Assembly (NCBI RefSeq): GCF_019697375.1
Contig: NZ_JAHCDI010000004.1
Span: forward strand, 1,413,324 to 1,477,323
Direction of reading: 5' to 3'
DNA: 64,000 nucleotides
Source: Micromonospora tarapacensis
GTDB taxonomy: Bacteria > Actinomycetota > Actinomycetes > Mycobacteriales > Micromonosporaceae
The position numbers were made by a program, and so were the translations under genes. Below, one piece after another: positions 50,538 to 59,945 of this stretch (within the stretch, counting starts at the first letter, position 1; each line of letters starts with the position of its first letter). A model generated the notes under the pieces. That model was not told the origin of the DNA. It was given only the letters and a program-made list of their open reading frames with translations, and made no database searches.

Positions 50538-52240
50538 CCCATCGAGTGGACCGGGAGCGTTACGTCGCCCTGTACGGGCCGACCACCGGCGACCGGATCC
50601 GGCTGGCCGACACGAATCTGCTCATCGAGGTCGAACACGACCACTGTGCCGGCGGCGACGAGGCGGTGTTCGGCGGCGGCAAGGTGATCCGCGAGTCGAT
50701 GGGCCAGTCCCGGGCCACCCGGGCCGAGGGGGCGCTGGACACGGTCATCACCGGGGCGGTCGTCCTGGACCACTGGGGAGTGATCAAGGCCGACGTGGGG
50801 CTGCGCGACGGCCGGATCGTCGCGCTGGGTCGGGCCGGCAACCCGGACACCATGGACGGTGTCCACCCGGATCTGGTCATCGGCCCGGCCACCGAGGTGA
50901 TCGCCGGCAACGGCCGGATCCTCACCGCCGGTGCGGTCGACACCCACGTGCACCTCATCTGCCCACAACTGGTCAGCGAGGCGCTGGCGAGCGGGGTCAC
51001 CACCCTGGTCGGTGGCGGCACCGGGCCGGCCGAGGGGACCCGGGCCACCACGGTCACCCCGAACGCCTGGCACCTGGCCCGGATGCACGAGGCGCTCGAC
51101 ACGTTCCCGGTCAACGTGCTGCTGCTCGGCAAGGGCAACACGGTGTCGGCGGAGGCGCTGTGGGAGCAACTGCGCGCCGGGGCCGGCGGGTTCAAGCTGC
51201 ACGAGGACTGGGGCACCACGCCGGCGGCGATCGACGCCTGCCTGCGGGTGGCCGACGCCTCCGGCGTGCAGGTCTCCATCCACACCGACACGCTCAACGA
51301 GGCCGGTTTCGTCGCCGACACGCTGCGCGCGATCGGCGGTCGGGCCATCCACTCGTACCACACCGAGGGGGCCGGCGGCGGCCACGCGCCGGACATCATC
51401 ACCGTCGCCGGTGAGCCGAACGTGTTGCCCTCGTCGACCAACCCGACCCGCCCGTACACCCGCAACACGCTGGCCGAGCACCTCGACATGCTGATGGTCT
51501 GCCATCATCTCAACCCGTCGGTGCCGGAGGACCTGGCCTTCGCGGAGAGCCGGATCAGGCCGTCCACCATGGCCGCCGAGGACCTGCTGCACGACCTCGG
51601 GGCGATCTCCATCATCGGCTCCGACTCGCAGGCGATGGGCCGCATCGGTGAGGTGGTGCTGCGCACCTGGCAGAGCGCGCACGTGATGAAGGCCCGGGTG
51701 GGCGCGCTGCCCGGCGACGGCGCGGCGGACAACCACCGGGCCCGGCGGTACGTCGCGAAGTACACCATCTGTGCCGCGATGGCCAACGGTCTGGATCACG
51801 AGGTCGGGTCGGTGGAGCCGGGCAAGCTCGCCGACCTGGTGCTGTGGGAGCCGGCCTTCTTCGGCGTCCGCCCGCACCTGGTGATCAAGGGCGGCATGAT
51901 CGCGTACGCGCAGCTGGGTGACGCGAACGCCTCCATCCCCACCCCGCAGCCGATGTTGCCACGGCCGATGTTCGGCGCGTACGGCGTCGCGGCGGCGGCC
52001 ACCAGTCTGGCGTTCGTCGCACCGGCCGCGATCGACGCCGGGCTGCGCCTCGACGTGCGGCGGCGGGTGGTGCCGGTGGCCGACGTGCGGTCGCGGGGCA
52101 AGGCCGACCTGCCGGAGAACGGGGCGCTGCCGCACATCGAGGTCGACCCGGACACCTTCACCGTGCGGATCGACGGCGTGGTGGTGGAGCCGGATCCGGT
52201 GACCGAACTGCCGATGGCGCAACGGTACTTCCTGTTCTGA
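50534..52240 (+). CDS. ureC: Urease alpha (catalytic) subunit
   Basis: Nickel-containing catalytic subunit that hydrolyses urea to ammonia and carbamate. It has 568 residues. The nickel ligands are all present: His138 and His140 (THVHLICPQ), the carbamylated Lys221 (FKLHEDWG), His250 and His276, and Asp364 (GSDSQAMG). The flap histidine His324 (MVCHHLNPS) is also conserved. Lys221 is preceded by Phe rather than the commoner Leu. The ATG at 50534 overlaps ureB, and the stop TGA overlaps the ureF ATG (TGATG). Confidence 0.98.
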   Translation: MTHRVDRERYVALYGPTTGDRIRLADTNLLIEVEHDHCAGGDEAVFGGGKVIRESMGQSRATRAEGALDTVITGAVVLDHWGVIKADVGLRDGRIVALGRAGNPDTMDGVHPDLVIGPATEVIAGNGRILTAGAVDTHVHLICPQLVSEALASGVTTLVGGGTGPAEGTRATTVTPNAWHLARMHEALDTFPVNVLLLGKGNTVSAEALWEQLRAGAGGFKLHEDWGTTPAAIDACLRVADASGVQVSIHTDTLNEAGFVADTLRAIGGRAIHSYHTEGAGGGHAPDIITVAGEPNVLPSSTNPTRPYTRNTLAEHLDMLMVCHHLNPSVPEDLAFAESRIRPSTMAAEDLLHDLGAISIIGSDSQAMGRIGEVVLRTWQSAHVMKARVGALPGDGAADNHRARRYVAKYTICAAMANGLDHEVGSVEPGKLADLVLWEPAFFGVRPHLVIKGGMIAYAQLGDANASIPTPQPMLPRPMFGAYGVAAAATSLAFVAPAAIDAGLRLDVRRRVVPVADVRSRGKADLPENGALPHIEVDPDTFTVRIDGVVVEPDPVTELPMAQRYFLF

Positions 52241-52922
52241 TGGCCACTCCGACCATGCTGCTGCTGCTCGCCGACGGGCGGTTCCCGGCCGGGGCGCACG
52301 CCCACTCGTCCGGCCTGGAGGCCGCCGTCGCCGCCGGCCGGGTCACCGACCTGGCCACGCTGGGCGAGTACCTGCGGGGCGGTTGGCCACCGCCGGGATG
52401 GTCGCGGCGGCGTTCGCCGCGGCGGCCCGTCGGGCGGCCTGGTCACCCGGCCGGGCCGCCGCGCTGGCCCGGCTCGACGTCGAACTGGACGCCCGTACCG
52501 CCGCACCGGCCCAGCGGGCGGTCTCCCGCCGGCAGGGGCGCGCGCTGCTGCGGGCCGGCCGGCAGATCTGGCCGGAAACGACCTTCGACGACCTGCCTGC
52601 CGTGCCGGGTGGCCCGCACCAGCCGCTCGTGCTGGGGCTGGTCGGTGCGGCCGCGGGTATCGACCCGGCGCAGGTCGCCACGGTCGCCGCCCACGCGACG
52701 GTGACCGGTTCGGCCAGCGCCGCCGTACGCCTGCTCGGCCTCGACCCCTACCAGGTGCAGGCCCTGCTGGTGCGGCTCGCCGCCGCCTGCGACGCCACCG
52801 CGGCGCGGGCGGTCCGGGCCGCCGAGGAACCACCGGAGCGGCTGCCGGCCGCCACCGCGCCGCTCGCCGACATCCATGCCGAAGCTCACGCCACCTGGGA
52901 GGTGCGTCTCTTTGCGTCCTGA
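52240..52922 (+). CDS. ureF: Urease accessory protein UreF, apparent frameshift
   Basis: Nickel-insertion chaperone that works with UreD and UreG. The N-terminus (LLLLADGRFPAGAHAHSSGLEAA) and, in another frame from about 52383, the rest (AAFAAAARRAAWSPGRAAALARLD through [10 protein letters not shown]) are both clearly UreF. One missing G in the run at 52376-52379 explains the shift; the corrected protein has 227 residues. Overlaps ureG at its 3' end. Confidence 0.88.
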
Positions 52923-53645
52923 AAACGACCACGACGAGTCCGTTCCCCACACCCACCCCGAGCCGGGGTCGACCCGCACGCCCCGCTGCCCGCCGCCGCC
53001 CGCGCCCTGCGGGTGGGCATCGGCGGCCCGGTCGGCTCCGGAAAGACTGCCCTGGTCGCGGCGCTGTGCCGGGCCTTCGCCGGCGAACTGCGCCTGGGCG
53101 TGGTGACCAACGACATCTACACCACCGAGGACGCCGACTTCCTCAAGCGGGCCGGCGTGCTCGATCCGGCCCGGATCCGGGCGGTGGAGACCGGCTGCTG
53201 CCCGCACACGGCGATCCGCGACGACATCGGTGCCAACCTCGACGCGGTCGACGAACTGGCCGAGGCGCTGGGCCCGCTGGACCTGGTGCTGGTGGAGAGC
53301 GGCGGCGACAACCTGACCGCCACCTTCAGCCGGGGACTGGCGGACCGCCAGATCTTCGTGGTCGACGTGGCCGGCGGGGACAAGGTGCCCCGCAAGGGCG
53401 GCCCGGGGGTGACCGCCGCGGACCTGCTGGTCATCAACAAGACCGACCTGGCGCCGATGGTGGGCGCGGACCTGTCCGTGATGGACCGGGACGCGCGCGC
53501 CCGGCGGGGGGCCCTGCCCACGGTCTTCCAGTCCATCACCGAGGATCCACTGGCCACCCGGGTGGCCGAGTGGATCCGCCACGAACTGGCCCACCACCGG
53601 GCCGCGATGGCGACCCCGCTGGCAGTGGCCGCCGGGCAGGCCTGA
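52912..53645 (+). CDS. ureG: Urease accessory GTPase UreG, apparent frameshift
   Basis: SIMIBI GTPase that delivers nickel to urease. The domain is complete: P-loop [49 protein letters not shown] and the specificity motif NKTD. The His-rich N-terminus ([17 protein letters not shown]) is in a different frame, joined by one missing G in the run at 52965-52968. The corrected length is 244 residues. The TTG at 52912 is chosen because GGGAGG lies just upstream and it overlaps ureF; without the correction the protein would begin near 53013, already past its His-rich segment. Confidence 0.88.
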
Positions 53646-54445
53646 TGCGGGCCAGCGCCCGGCTGGTGGCCCTCGCCGACCGGCACGGCCGCACCACCCT
53701 GCCCGAGTTGCGCGGTGAGAGTCCGCTGCTGCTGCGCCAGGTTCCGGCCGCAGGCGGTGGCGTCACGGTGTACGTCGTCGGCGGCGCGGCCGGTCCGCTC
53801 GCCGGCGACGACCTGCGGCTGGACGTCGAGGTGGGGCCCGGTGCGGTGGTCCGCGTCCAGACGGTGGCCGCCTCGATCGCCCTGCCGGGCCGTCCCGGCG
53901 CGGTGTCCCGGATGCTGGTCCGGGCGACCGTCGCGGCCGGTGGCGCGCTGCGCTGGATGCCGGAGCAACTGGTCGCGGCGACCGGCTGCGCGCATGTCGC
54001 CGACTCCCGGGTGGATGTGGCCGAGGGCGGCACCCTGCACTGGCGGGACGAGCTGATCTGCGGCCGGCATGGCGAGCAGCCCGGCAACGTCGAGGTCAAC
54101 ACCTGGGTCGACCTGGCCGGCCGGCCCCTGTTGCGACAATCCCTCGCGGTCGGGCCGGACGCCCCGGGCTGGGCCGGCCCGGCGGTGCTCGACGGCGCAC
54201 CGGCCACCGGCTCGCTGCTGGTGATCGACCCGACCCGGCCCGGCGAACCGCCCTCGGTGCGGCAGACCGTGGCCCGACTGCCGTTGGCCGGCGGCCCCGC
54301 GACCCTGTGGACCGCCACCGCACCGGACGCGCACACCCTGCGCGCACACCTCGAACCGGACGGCGGGGAGGCTCCGGCGGCGCCGGACGAGATCGCGACT
54401 TCGGCCGAGGGACAGGCGTCCACTCCGGACTTCTCGCTTCGTTGA
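53645..54445 (+). CDS. ureD: Urease accessory protein UreD
   Basis: Scaffold of the urease activation complex, 266 residues. ASARLVALADRHGRTTLPELR, LLLRQVP, VVGGAAGPLAGDDLRLDVEVG, VRVQTVAASIALPG and WMPEQLVAATGCAHVADSRV are family blocks. The ATG overlaps the ureG stop (TGATG). Last gene of the operon; ureE is absent, as in many actinobacterial clusters. Confidence 0.94.
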   Translation: MRASARLVALADRHGRTTLPELRGESPLLLRQVPAAGGGVTVYVVGGAAGPLAGDDLRLDVEVGPGAVVRVQTVAASIALPGRPGAVSRMLVRATVAAGGALRWMPEQLVAATGCAHVADSRVDVAEGGTLHWRDELICGRHGEQPGNVEVNTWVDLAGRPLLRQSLAVGPDAPGWAGPAVLDGAPATGSLLVIDPTRPGEPPSVRQTVARLPLAGGPATLWTATAPDAHTLRAHLEPDGGEAPAAPDEIATSAEGQASTPDFSLR

Positions 54446-54538
54446 TGCGCCGACATGGCAGGGTGTGTCCGGTACCGCCCTTGCCGGTGCACCAGGAACA
54501 GCGGGTGCTGTCCCGGCACCACGAACCGAGGGAGTGGA

Positions 54539-55594
54539 ATGGCCAAGCATGTCAGTCGTCGAGCCGCGATCGGGATCGGCGCGGCAGCGGCGGCGCTGGT
54601 GACGGCGCCCCGCAGCGCCGCCGCGTCGAACGAGCCGGCAACCCGCGCGGCCGGGCCCGATGGCACCGACCCGGGCACCGTCGGGCCCGGCGCCGGGCGA
54701 GGTCCGGAGCTGATCCGGCGTACGTACCAGCGGCAGAAGGCCCGAGCCGGCGGGGTGTGGCGCTCGCACGTCGCGGTGCTCGACGCCGCCGGTGTGTTGC
54801 GGACCGTGGTGGCCGACGACGCCGATCGGGTGACGCACGGGTACAGCGTGCAGAAGCTCGCGGTCGCGGTGGCCGTCATGGACAAGATCGACCGGGGTGA
54901 GCTGCGGCTCGACCAGCGGCTCGATCTGACCGCCGACATCATCCTCGGCGGCAGCGGAATCTACTTCCTGCAGACTGTCTGGGGCGACGAGGTCACGGTG
55001 GCGAACTTCCTCACCGCGATGCTGCTCGTCTCCGACAACACGGCCGTGCGGATGTGCGGCCGGGTAGTGCCGGCGCTGGAGATCAACGAGATCCTCGCGG
55101 CCAAGGGTTTCCCCCATACCCGGGTGGAGCCGGTGGCCAACCCGAACCGGTTCTTCCTCGGCGTGACGACGCCGCGCGAGACGCACGACCTGCTGTGGGG
55201 ACTGGCCACCAAGACCCTGCTGTCGGCCAGATCGAGCGACTTCCTGCTCGGCGTCCTGCGCTGGATCAACGGCTACCACGACGGCATCCGTCGCGAGATG
55301 TCCTCGGCCGAGCGCAGCCGGGTCGCCACCAAGTACGGCGCCGACTTCGACACGTCGGGCGCGGCCCGGCACGAGGCGGGCATCATGTTCGACGCGACCG
55401 GCGCACCCACCCTGACGTACGCGTTCTTCGCCGACTCGCTCGGCGACCTGGACAACTACGGCGGTACCCACCCGGCGGTGCGGGCGCACGCCGTCCTCGG
55501 CCGGGTCATGCTCGACGTTGTCGAACCGGTTACCAACCGGGCCGCGCGGGCGCGACACACCGTCCGGCCGTTCAGCCCGGTCGACGGCGGCTGA
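54539..55594 (+). CDS. Exported class A beta-lactamase-related serine hydrolase
   Basis: A 351-residue protein with a twin-arginine-like signal (SRRAAIGIGAAAAALV, residues 6-21). The class A fold motifs are present: SVQK with Ser103 and Lys106, and SDN at 165-167. The third motif is not an obvious KTG; ATKYGADFD is at the expected place. The spacing suggests a penicillin-recognising hydrolase or carboxypeptidase more than a true beta-lactamase. GAGGGAG precedes the ATG. Follows ureD by 93 bp. Confidence 0.84.
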   Translation: MAKHVSRRAAIGIGAAAAALVTAPRSAAASNEPATRAAGPDGTDPGTVGPGAGRGPELIRRTYQRQKARAGGVWRSHVAVLDAAGVLRTVVADDADRVTHGYSVQKLAVAVAVMDKIDRGELRLDQRLDLTADIILGGSGIYFLQTVWGDEVTVANFLTAMLLVSDNTAVRMCGRVVPALEINEILAAKGFPHTRVEPVANPNRFFLGVTTPRETHDLLWGLATKTLLSARSSDFLLGVLRWINGYHDGIRREMSSAERSRVATKYGADFDTSGAARHEAGIMFDATGAPTLTYAFFADSLGDLDNYGGTHPAVRAHAVLGRVMLDVVEPVTNRAARARHTVRPFSPVDGG

Positions 55595-55659
55595 AAGTGC
55601 CCCTTGGCCTCGGAAAATGGGTTGGTGGGCTCGGCCTGACCGGCTAGCGTGCCGGGAAC

Positions 55660-56405
55660 ATGGACCTGCCACGCAGCTTCGTCATCCGCGAGGGTGACCT
55701 CCGGATCCTCAATCCGTTCGACGCCGTCAAGCTGGCCACCCTGGGGCGGGCGCTCAAGCTGCGGCCGGACACCTCGGTCCTCGATCTGTGCAGCGGCAAG
55801 GGCGAGCTGCTCTGCACCTGGGCCCGCGACCACGGCGTGGTCGGCACCGGCGTCGACATCAGCACCGCCTTCACCGAGGCCGCTCGGGAGCGGGCGGTCG
55901 AGCTGGGGTGGCCGGGCGGGTCCGGTTCGTGCACGGCGACGCCGCGTCGTACGTACCCGAGGACTCGGTCGACGTGGCGGCCTGTGTCGGTGCCACCTGG
56001 ATCGGCGGGGGTGTCGCCGGCACCCTGGAGATCCTTCAGCGGGGGCTGCGTCCGGGTGGCATCGCGCTGGTCGGTGAGCCGTACTGGCGGATCGACCCAC
56101 CGGACCAGGCGACGGTCGAGGGCTGTCACGCGGCAACCCGGGAGGATTTCCGGAGCCTGCCCGATCTGGTCAGTCTCTTCGGCGACCAGGGGTGGGACCT
56201 GGTCGAGATGGTGCTGGCCGACCTGGACAGCTGGGACCGCTATGCGGCGGCGCACTGGCTCAACCTGCGCCGCTGGCTGGACGCCAATCCGGACGACCCG
56301 CTGGCCGGCGAGCTACGGCAGGAGTTGACCGAAGACCCGCTGCGCCACGTCCGTTACGAGCGCGAGCACCTGGGCTGGGGAGTCTTCGCGCTGATCCGCC
56401 GCTGA
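55660..56405 (+). CDS. SAM-dependent methyltransferase, apparent frameshift
   Basis: Class I methyltransferase. Motif I is VLDLCSGKGELLCTWAR, then VGTGVDIS, and after a frame change VRFVHGDAASYVPEDSVD, EILQRGLRPGGIALVGEPYW and a C-terminal helical part. One missing G in the run at 55915-55918 explains the shift; the corrected protein has 248 residues. The substrate is unknown. TAGCGT at 55645-55650 lies 9 nt before the ATG. Confidence 0.85.
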
Positions 56406-56420
56406 CCGGCCGGGCGGTGG

Positions 56421-56894
56421 TCAGGCGCGGGCGGTGGTCAGGCCCGGGCCGGGCTCGGCACGCGGGCGGTCCTGCGGGTCCAACCGTCCGATCAGGGCGT
56501 CGAGCAGCCCGGCCAGGTCGGCGTCCTCCGGTGCGCTCGAACCGGCCAGGTCGGTCTGGATCTGCGCGGCGAGGCGCTCGTGCTCGCGCCGGCCCCGGGC
56601 GGTCAGGTAGGCCCGGATGCGGCGGCGGTCGACGGGGTCGACCCGGCGGAAGACGAGGTTACGGTCGACGAGGTGGTCGACCAGCTTGGTCAGGGTGCCC
56701 GGCGGCAGGGACGCCTCGGCGGCGACCTCGCTCATCGGGTGGCCCCGGCCGTCGGCGAGCAGGCAGAGCACCCGCCACGCCTCGATGGTGAGCGACTCGG
56801 CGGCGAGCACCCCGCCGACCCGGCGCGAGAGCAGCCGTTCGGCGCGGGTGAGCAGGGGCAGCAGGTCGGCTGCGGAACCGGGAAGGTCTGACAT
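56421..56894 (-). CDS. MarR-family transcriptional regulator
   Basis: A 157-residue winged-helix dimer. The recognition region reads EAWRVLCLLADGRGHPMSEVAAEASL then PPGTLTKLVDHLVDRNLVFRRVDPVDRRR, with the conserved DxRR of the wing. Divergent from the AmiC/UrtA-like gene at 56992; the 97 bp between them should carry both promoters. It may respond to urea, an amide or another small ligand, but this is inferred only from position. Confidence 0.9.
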   Translation of the reverse strand: MSDLPGSAADLLPLLTRAERLLSRRVGGVLAAESLTIEAWRVLCLLADGRGHPMSEVAAEASLPPGTLTKLVDHLVDRNLVFRRVDPVDRRRIRAYLTARGRREHERLAAQIQTDLAGSSAPEDADLAGLLDALIGRLDPQDRPRAEPGPGLTTARA

Positions 56895-56991
56895 GGCACT
56901 CCCGCCTGGCGGTTGCGGTGTCATCGTACCGAGACGTCCCGCTGGGTGGGGAGGTCTGGTCATCACCTGCGGGTGCGGCCACCATGTGTTC

Positions 56992-58119
56992 ATGTCCGCG
57001 TCGGCACCGGGGTCCGGGCGCCCGCAGGCGGGAGAGAGCATCTCCGCCGGGGCGTCCTGGCTGACCGTCGACCGGGGCGTGGTGAGTATCGCGCTGGTGT
57101 ATCCGATGCGCGGCCCGGCCGGGATGTTCGGCCCGAGCTGCGAACTCTGCGCCCAGCTGGCGGTGGAGGAACTCAACCGGGGCGGCGGGGTGCTCGGCCG
57201 GGAGCTGCGGCTGGTGCCGGTCGACGGCGGCGCGCCGCCGGCCGAGGTCGCCGCCGAGGTGGAGGCGCTGGTGTCGGTGGGCGCGGTGCAGGGGGTCACC
57301 GGCTGGCACATCTCCTCGGTGCGACAGGCGGTGGCGCCGCGCATCGCGCACCGCGTGCCGTACGTCTACACCGCCCTGTACGAGGGCGGTGAGCGTACCG
57401 AGGGTGTCTTCCTGACCAGCGAGACGCCGGATGCCCAGCTGTGGCCGGCGATGCGGGTGCTCGCCGCCGAGGAGGGAGTGCAGCGCTGGTTCGTGGTGGG
57501 CAACGACTACGTCTGGCCGCGCCGGACGAGCCGTGCCGCCTACCGGTACGCGCTGAGCAGCGGCGGCCGGGTGGTCGGGCAGCACTTCCTGCCGTTGGAG
57601 ACGCACGACTACGCCGAGGTGCTGCGCCGGATCGAACGCAGTGACGCCGACGGGGTGTTGATGCTGCTGGTCGGTGCGGACGCGGTGCGGTTCAACCGGG
57701 CCTTCGCGCGGTCCGGCCTGGATCAGCGCTGCCTGCGACTGAGCACCCTGATGGACGAGAACATGTTGCTGGCCAGCGGTCCGGCGAACACCCGCCGACT
57801 GTTCAGCACGGCGGGCTTCTTCGCCGGGCTGGTCACCCAGGAGAATCTGGACTTCCACGGCACGTTCGCCCGCCGCTTCGGGGTGGAGACGCCGCCGCTG
57901 GGCAGTCTGGGGGAGTCCTGTTACGAGGGCGTGATGCTGCTCGCCGCCCTGATCGCCAAGGCCGGCACGCTGGACGTGCGGGCCGTGGAGGCCTCGGCCG
58001 ACGTGGTGTCGTACGACGGACCGCGCGGCGAGTTGCGGCTGCGTGGCCGGCACGTCCGCCAGCGCATCTACCTCGCCGAGGCCGACGGCCTGGACTTCAC
58101 CGTCCTTGCCGAGCTGTGA
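56992..58119 (+). CDS. AmiC/UrtA-like ligand-binding protein without signal peptide
   Basis: A 375-residue protein of the Peripla_BP_5/AmiC family. ALVYPMRGPAGMFGPSCELCAQLAVEELN, VTGWHISSVRQAVAPRI and WFVVGNDYVWPRRTSRAAYRYA are the core blocks, related to UrtA encoded at 58588. It has no signal peptide or lipobox: the first 30 residues are polar. That fits a cytoplasmic amide/urea sensor such as AmiC more than a transport protein. It sits between a divergent MarR regulator and the structured leader of urtABCDE. The ATG at 56992 is uncertain; no good ribosome site is seen. Confidence 0.8.
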   Translation: MSASAPGSGRPQAGESISAGASWLTVDRGVVSIALVYPMRGPAGMFGPSCELCAQLAVEELNRGGGVLGRELRLVPVDGGAPPAEVAAEVEALVSVGAVQGVTGWHISSVRQAVAPRIAHRVPYVYTALYEGGERTEGVFLTSETPDAQLWPAMRVLAAEEGVQRWFVVGNDYVWPRRTSRAAYRYALSSGGRVVGQHFLPLETHDYAEVLRRIERSDADGVLMLLVGADAVRFNRAFARSGLDQRCLRLSTLMDENMLLASGPANTRRLFSTAGFFAGLVTQENLDFHGTFARRFGVETPPLGSLGESCYEGVMLLAALIAKAGTLDVRAVEASADVVSYDGPRGELRLRGRHVRQRIYLAEADGLDFTVLAEL

Positions 58120-58185
58120 CCCGGGTGACCGCGTCGTCGGCGTGACCTGACCGTGCCTTGACACATCCGCCCGCCGGCCGCATAA

Positions 58186-58207
58186 GATACTTCCTGCGTG
58201 AAGTATC
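58186..58207. promoter_or_regulatory. Inverted repeat overlapping the urt promoter
   Basis: GATACTTC-n6-GAAGTATC, perfect 8-bp arms. It lies on the putative -10 and start site, a usual place for a repressor such as the MarR protein. GTATC at 58203-58207 can also pair with GATAC at 58223-58227, so the RNA could fold in two ways. Confidence 0.55.
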
Positions 58208-58281
58208 CGGGCCGGTTCGCCGGATACCGTCACCCGTCCGACGACGGACGAAAATTGCCGTCCTGCGGCTGATAATCATGC

Positions 58282-58322
58282 GCCGATGCCATTCCGCCGA
58301 TTCTCCTCGGCGGGGCATCGGC
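58282..58322 (+). terminator. Intrinsic terminator in the urtA leader
   Basis: Outer stem GCCGATGCC with its perfect complement, inner stem CCGCCGA/TCGGCGG, then ATTTTCT. This is a textbook Rho-independent terminator, rare in such GC-rich DNA, placed about 265 bp before the urtA ATG. It could end the upstream gene or act as an attenuator. Confidence 0.88.
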
Positions 58323-58587
58323 ATTTTCTGTGTGGGCCCTCGGAAACGTCCCGGGTCAGCGGAAACAGTTTATTGAGGATTGGGAAACATCCGCGCAACG
58401 AAGTGGATCGAAGCTTTCCCTGCCCGATATTCGAATCGATGCCCGGCCGGCGTCCACCCGCCGCTCCGGGCGCGCGATGTTCCGACGGACCGCACCGCAG
58501 GTAACGCAGAACCTCTTCCTCGACTTGGGACCGACGATCGTTCCCGGGCCACTGACTGACGCCTCATGCGCGACGCAGGGAGACTTG

Positions 58588-59832
58588 ATGACACTGTTCC
58601 GGGGCCGCCGCATCCTGGCGGGTGCCATGACCCTGGTCGCCGCGGCCGCTTTGGCCGCGTGCGGCAGCAAGACCACCGACGAGAACACCTCCGCGGGAGT
58701 GAGCGCCGACGTGTCCGGCGACACCGTCAAGGTGGGCCTGCTCAACTCCCTCTCCGGCACCATGGCCATCAGCGAGGTCACCGTCCGTGACTCGATCATG
58801 CTGGCGATCGAGGAGATCAACTCGGCGGGCGGCGTCCTCGACAAGAAGATCGAACCGGTCGCTGAGGACGGTGCCTCGGACTGGCCGACCTTCGCCGAGA
58901 AGGCCGAGAAGCTGATCCGCGAGGACCGTGTGGCCGCCGTCTTCGGCTGCTGGACCTCGGCCAGCCGCAAGGCCGTCAAGCCGGTGTTCGAGAAGAACAA
59001 GGCGCTGCTGTTCTATCCCGTGCAGTACGAGGGACTGGAGCAGTCGCCGTACATTTTCTACACCGGTGCCACGACGAACCAGCAGATCGTCCCCGGCCTT
59101 GACTACCTCAAGGCGCAGGGCGCCAAGTCGCTCTACCTCGTCGGCTCCGACTACGTCTTCCCGCGGACCGCGAACAAAATCATCAAGGCGTACGCCGAGG
59201 CGAACGGGATGACCGTGCTGGGGGAGGACTATGCCCCGCTGGGCTCCACCGAGTTCGGCACGATCACGAACAAGGTGAAGTCGTCCGGGGCGGACGCGGT
59301 CTTCAACACGCTCAACGGTGACAGCAACGTGGCGTTCTTCAAGGAGTACAAGTCCGCCGGGTTGACCGCCGCCAGCATGCCGGTGGTGTCGGTGTCGATC
59401 GCCGAGGAGGAGGTCAAGAGCATCGGCACCCAGTACCTCGAGGGACAGCTGACCGCCTGGAACTACTACCAGACCACGCCGGGGGCGGCGAACGAGAAGT
59501 TCGTCGCGGCGTACAAGGCGAAGTACGGGGCGGACAAGCCCACCAGCGACCCGATGGAGGCCGCGTACGTCTCGGTCTACCTGTGGAAGGCGATGGTCGA
59601 GAAGGCCGGCACCTTCGACGTGGAGAAGGTCCGGGAGGCCTCCGACGGCATCACCTTCGAGGCGCCGGAGGGTCTGGTCACGGTGGACGGTGCGACCCAG
59701 CACATCGCCAAGACGGCCCGCGTCGGCAAGGTCGGCGCGGACGGCCTGATCACCGAGGTCTGGAACTCCGGCCAGCCGATTACACCCGACCCGTACCTCA
59801 AGAGCTACCCGTGGGCCGGCGGCCTGAGCTGA
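58588..59832 (+). CDS. urtA: Urea ABC transporter substrate-binding lipoprotein
   Basis: A 414-residue lipoprotein. The signal ends in the lipobox LAAC with Cys25. The binding domain ([71 protein letters not shown]) matches UrtA/FmdD urea- and short-amide-binding proteins closely. ATG at 58588. Followed by urtBCDE. Confidence 0.95.
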   Translation: MTLFRGRRILAGAMTLVAAAALAACGSKTTDENTSAGVSADVSGDTVKVGLLNSLSGTMAISEVTVRDSIMLAIEEINSAGGVLDKKIEPVAEDGASDWPTFAEKAEKLIREDRVAAVFGCWTSASRKAVKPVFEKNKALLFYPVQYEGLEQSPYIFYTGATTNQQIVPGLDYLKAQGAKSLYLVGSDYVFPRTANKIIKAYAEANGMTVLGEDYAPLGSTEFGTITNKVKSSGADAVFNTLNGDSNVAFFKEYKSAGLTAASMPVVSVSIAEEEVKSIGTQYLEGQLTAWNYYQTTPGAANEKFVAAYKAKYGADKPTSDPMEAAYVSVYLWKAMVEKAGTFDVEKVREASDGITFEAPEGLVTVDGATQHIAKTARVGKVGADGLITEVWNSGQPITPDPYLKSYPWAGGLS

Positions 59833-59945
59833 ACGGTTCGGCCCTGGTCCCGCGGCCGAGGCGTGAGCCGGCCGGGTGAAGCCCAGGCCCGGGCGGGACG
59901 CGACGTCCCGCCCGGGCCGCCCCCCAGCAGTTCGGAGTACGCACC

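Larger units (their letters stand above)
58120..58587 (+). promoter_or_regulatory. 468-bp structured control region of urtABCDE
   Basis: No gene seen. A perfect TTGACA -35 at 58158-58163 is followed by AT-rich CATAAGAT at 58181-58188. An inverted repeat (58186-58207) overlaps the -10, then come hairpins at 58203-58227 and 58236-58249 (ACGA loop), a strong terminator at 58282-58322, and three GGAAAC motifs at 58342, 58361 and 58383. A second promoter after the terminator is possible in the AT-rich stretch near 58366-58380. GGGAG precedes the urtA ATG. Confidence 0.65.

Noticed and set aside
53117..55672. An 851-residue minus-strand open frame over ureG, ureD and the serine hydrolase
   Set aside because: Composition is arginine- and glycine-rich without domains, and it lies opposite well-recognised genes.
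58186..58249. ANTAR-target dual hairpins in the urt leader
   Set aside because: The hexaloop CTGCGT lacks the A1 and G4 required of ANTAR RNA targets, and no ANTAR protein is encoded nearby.
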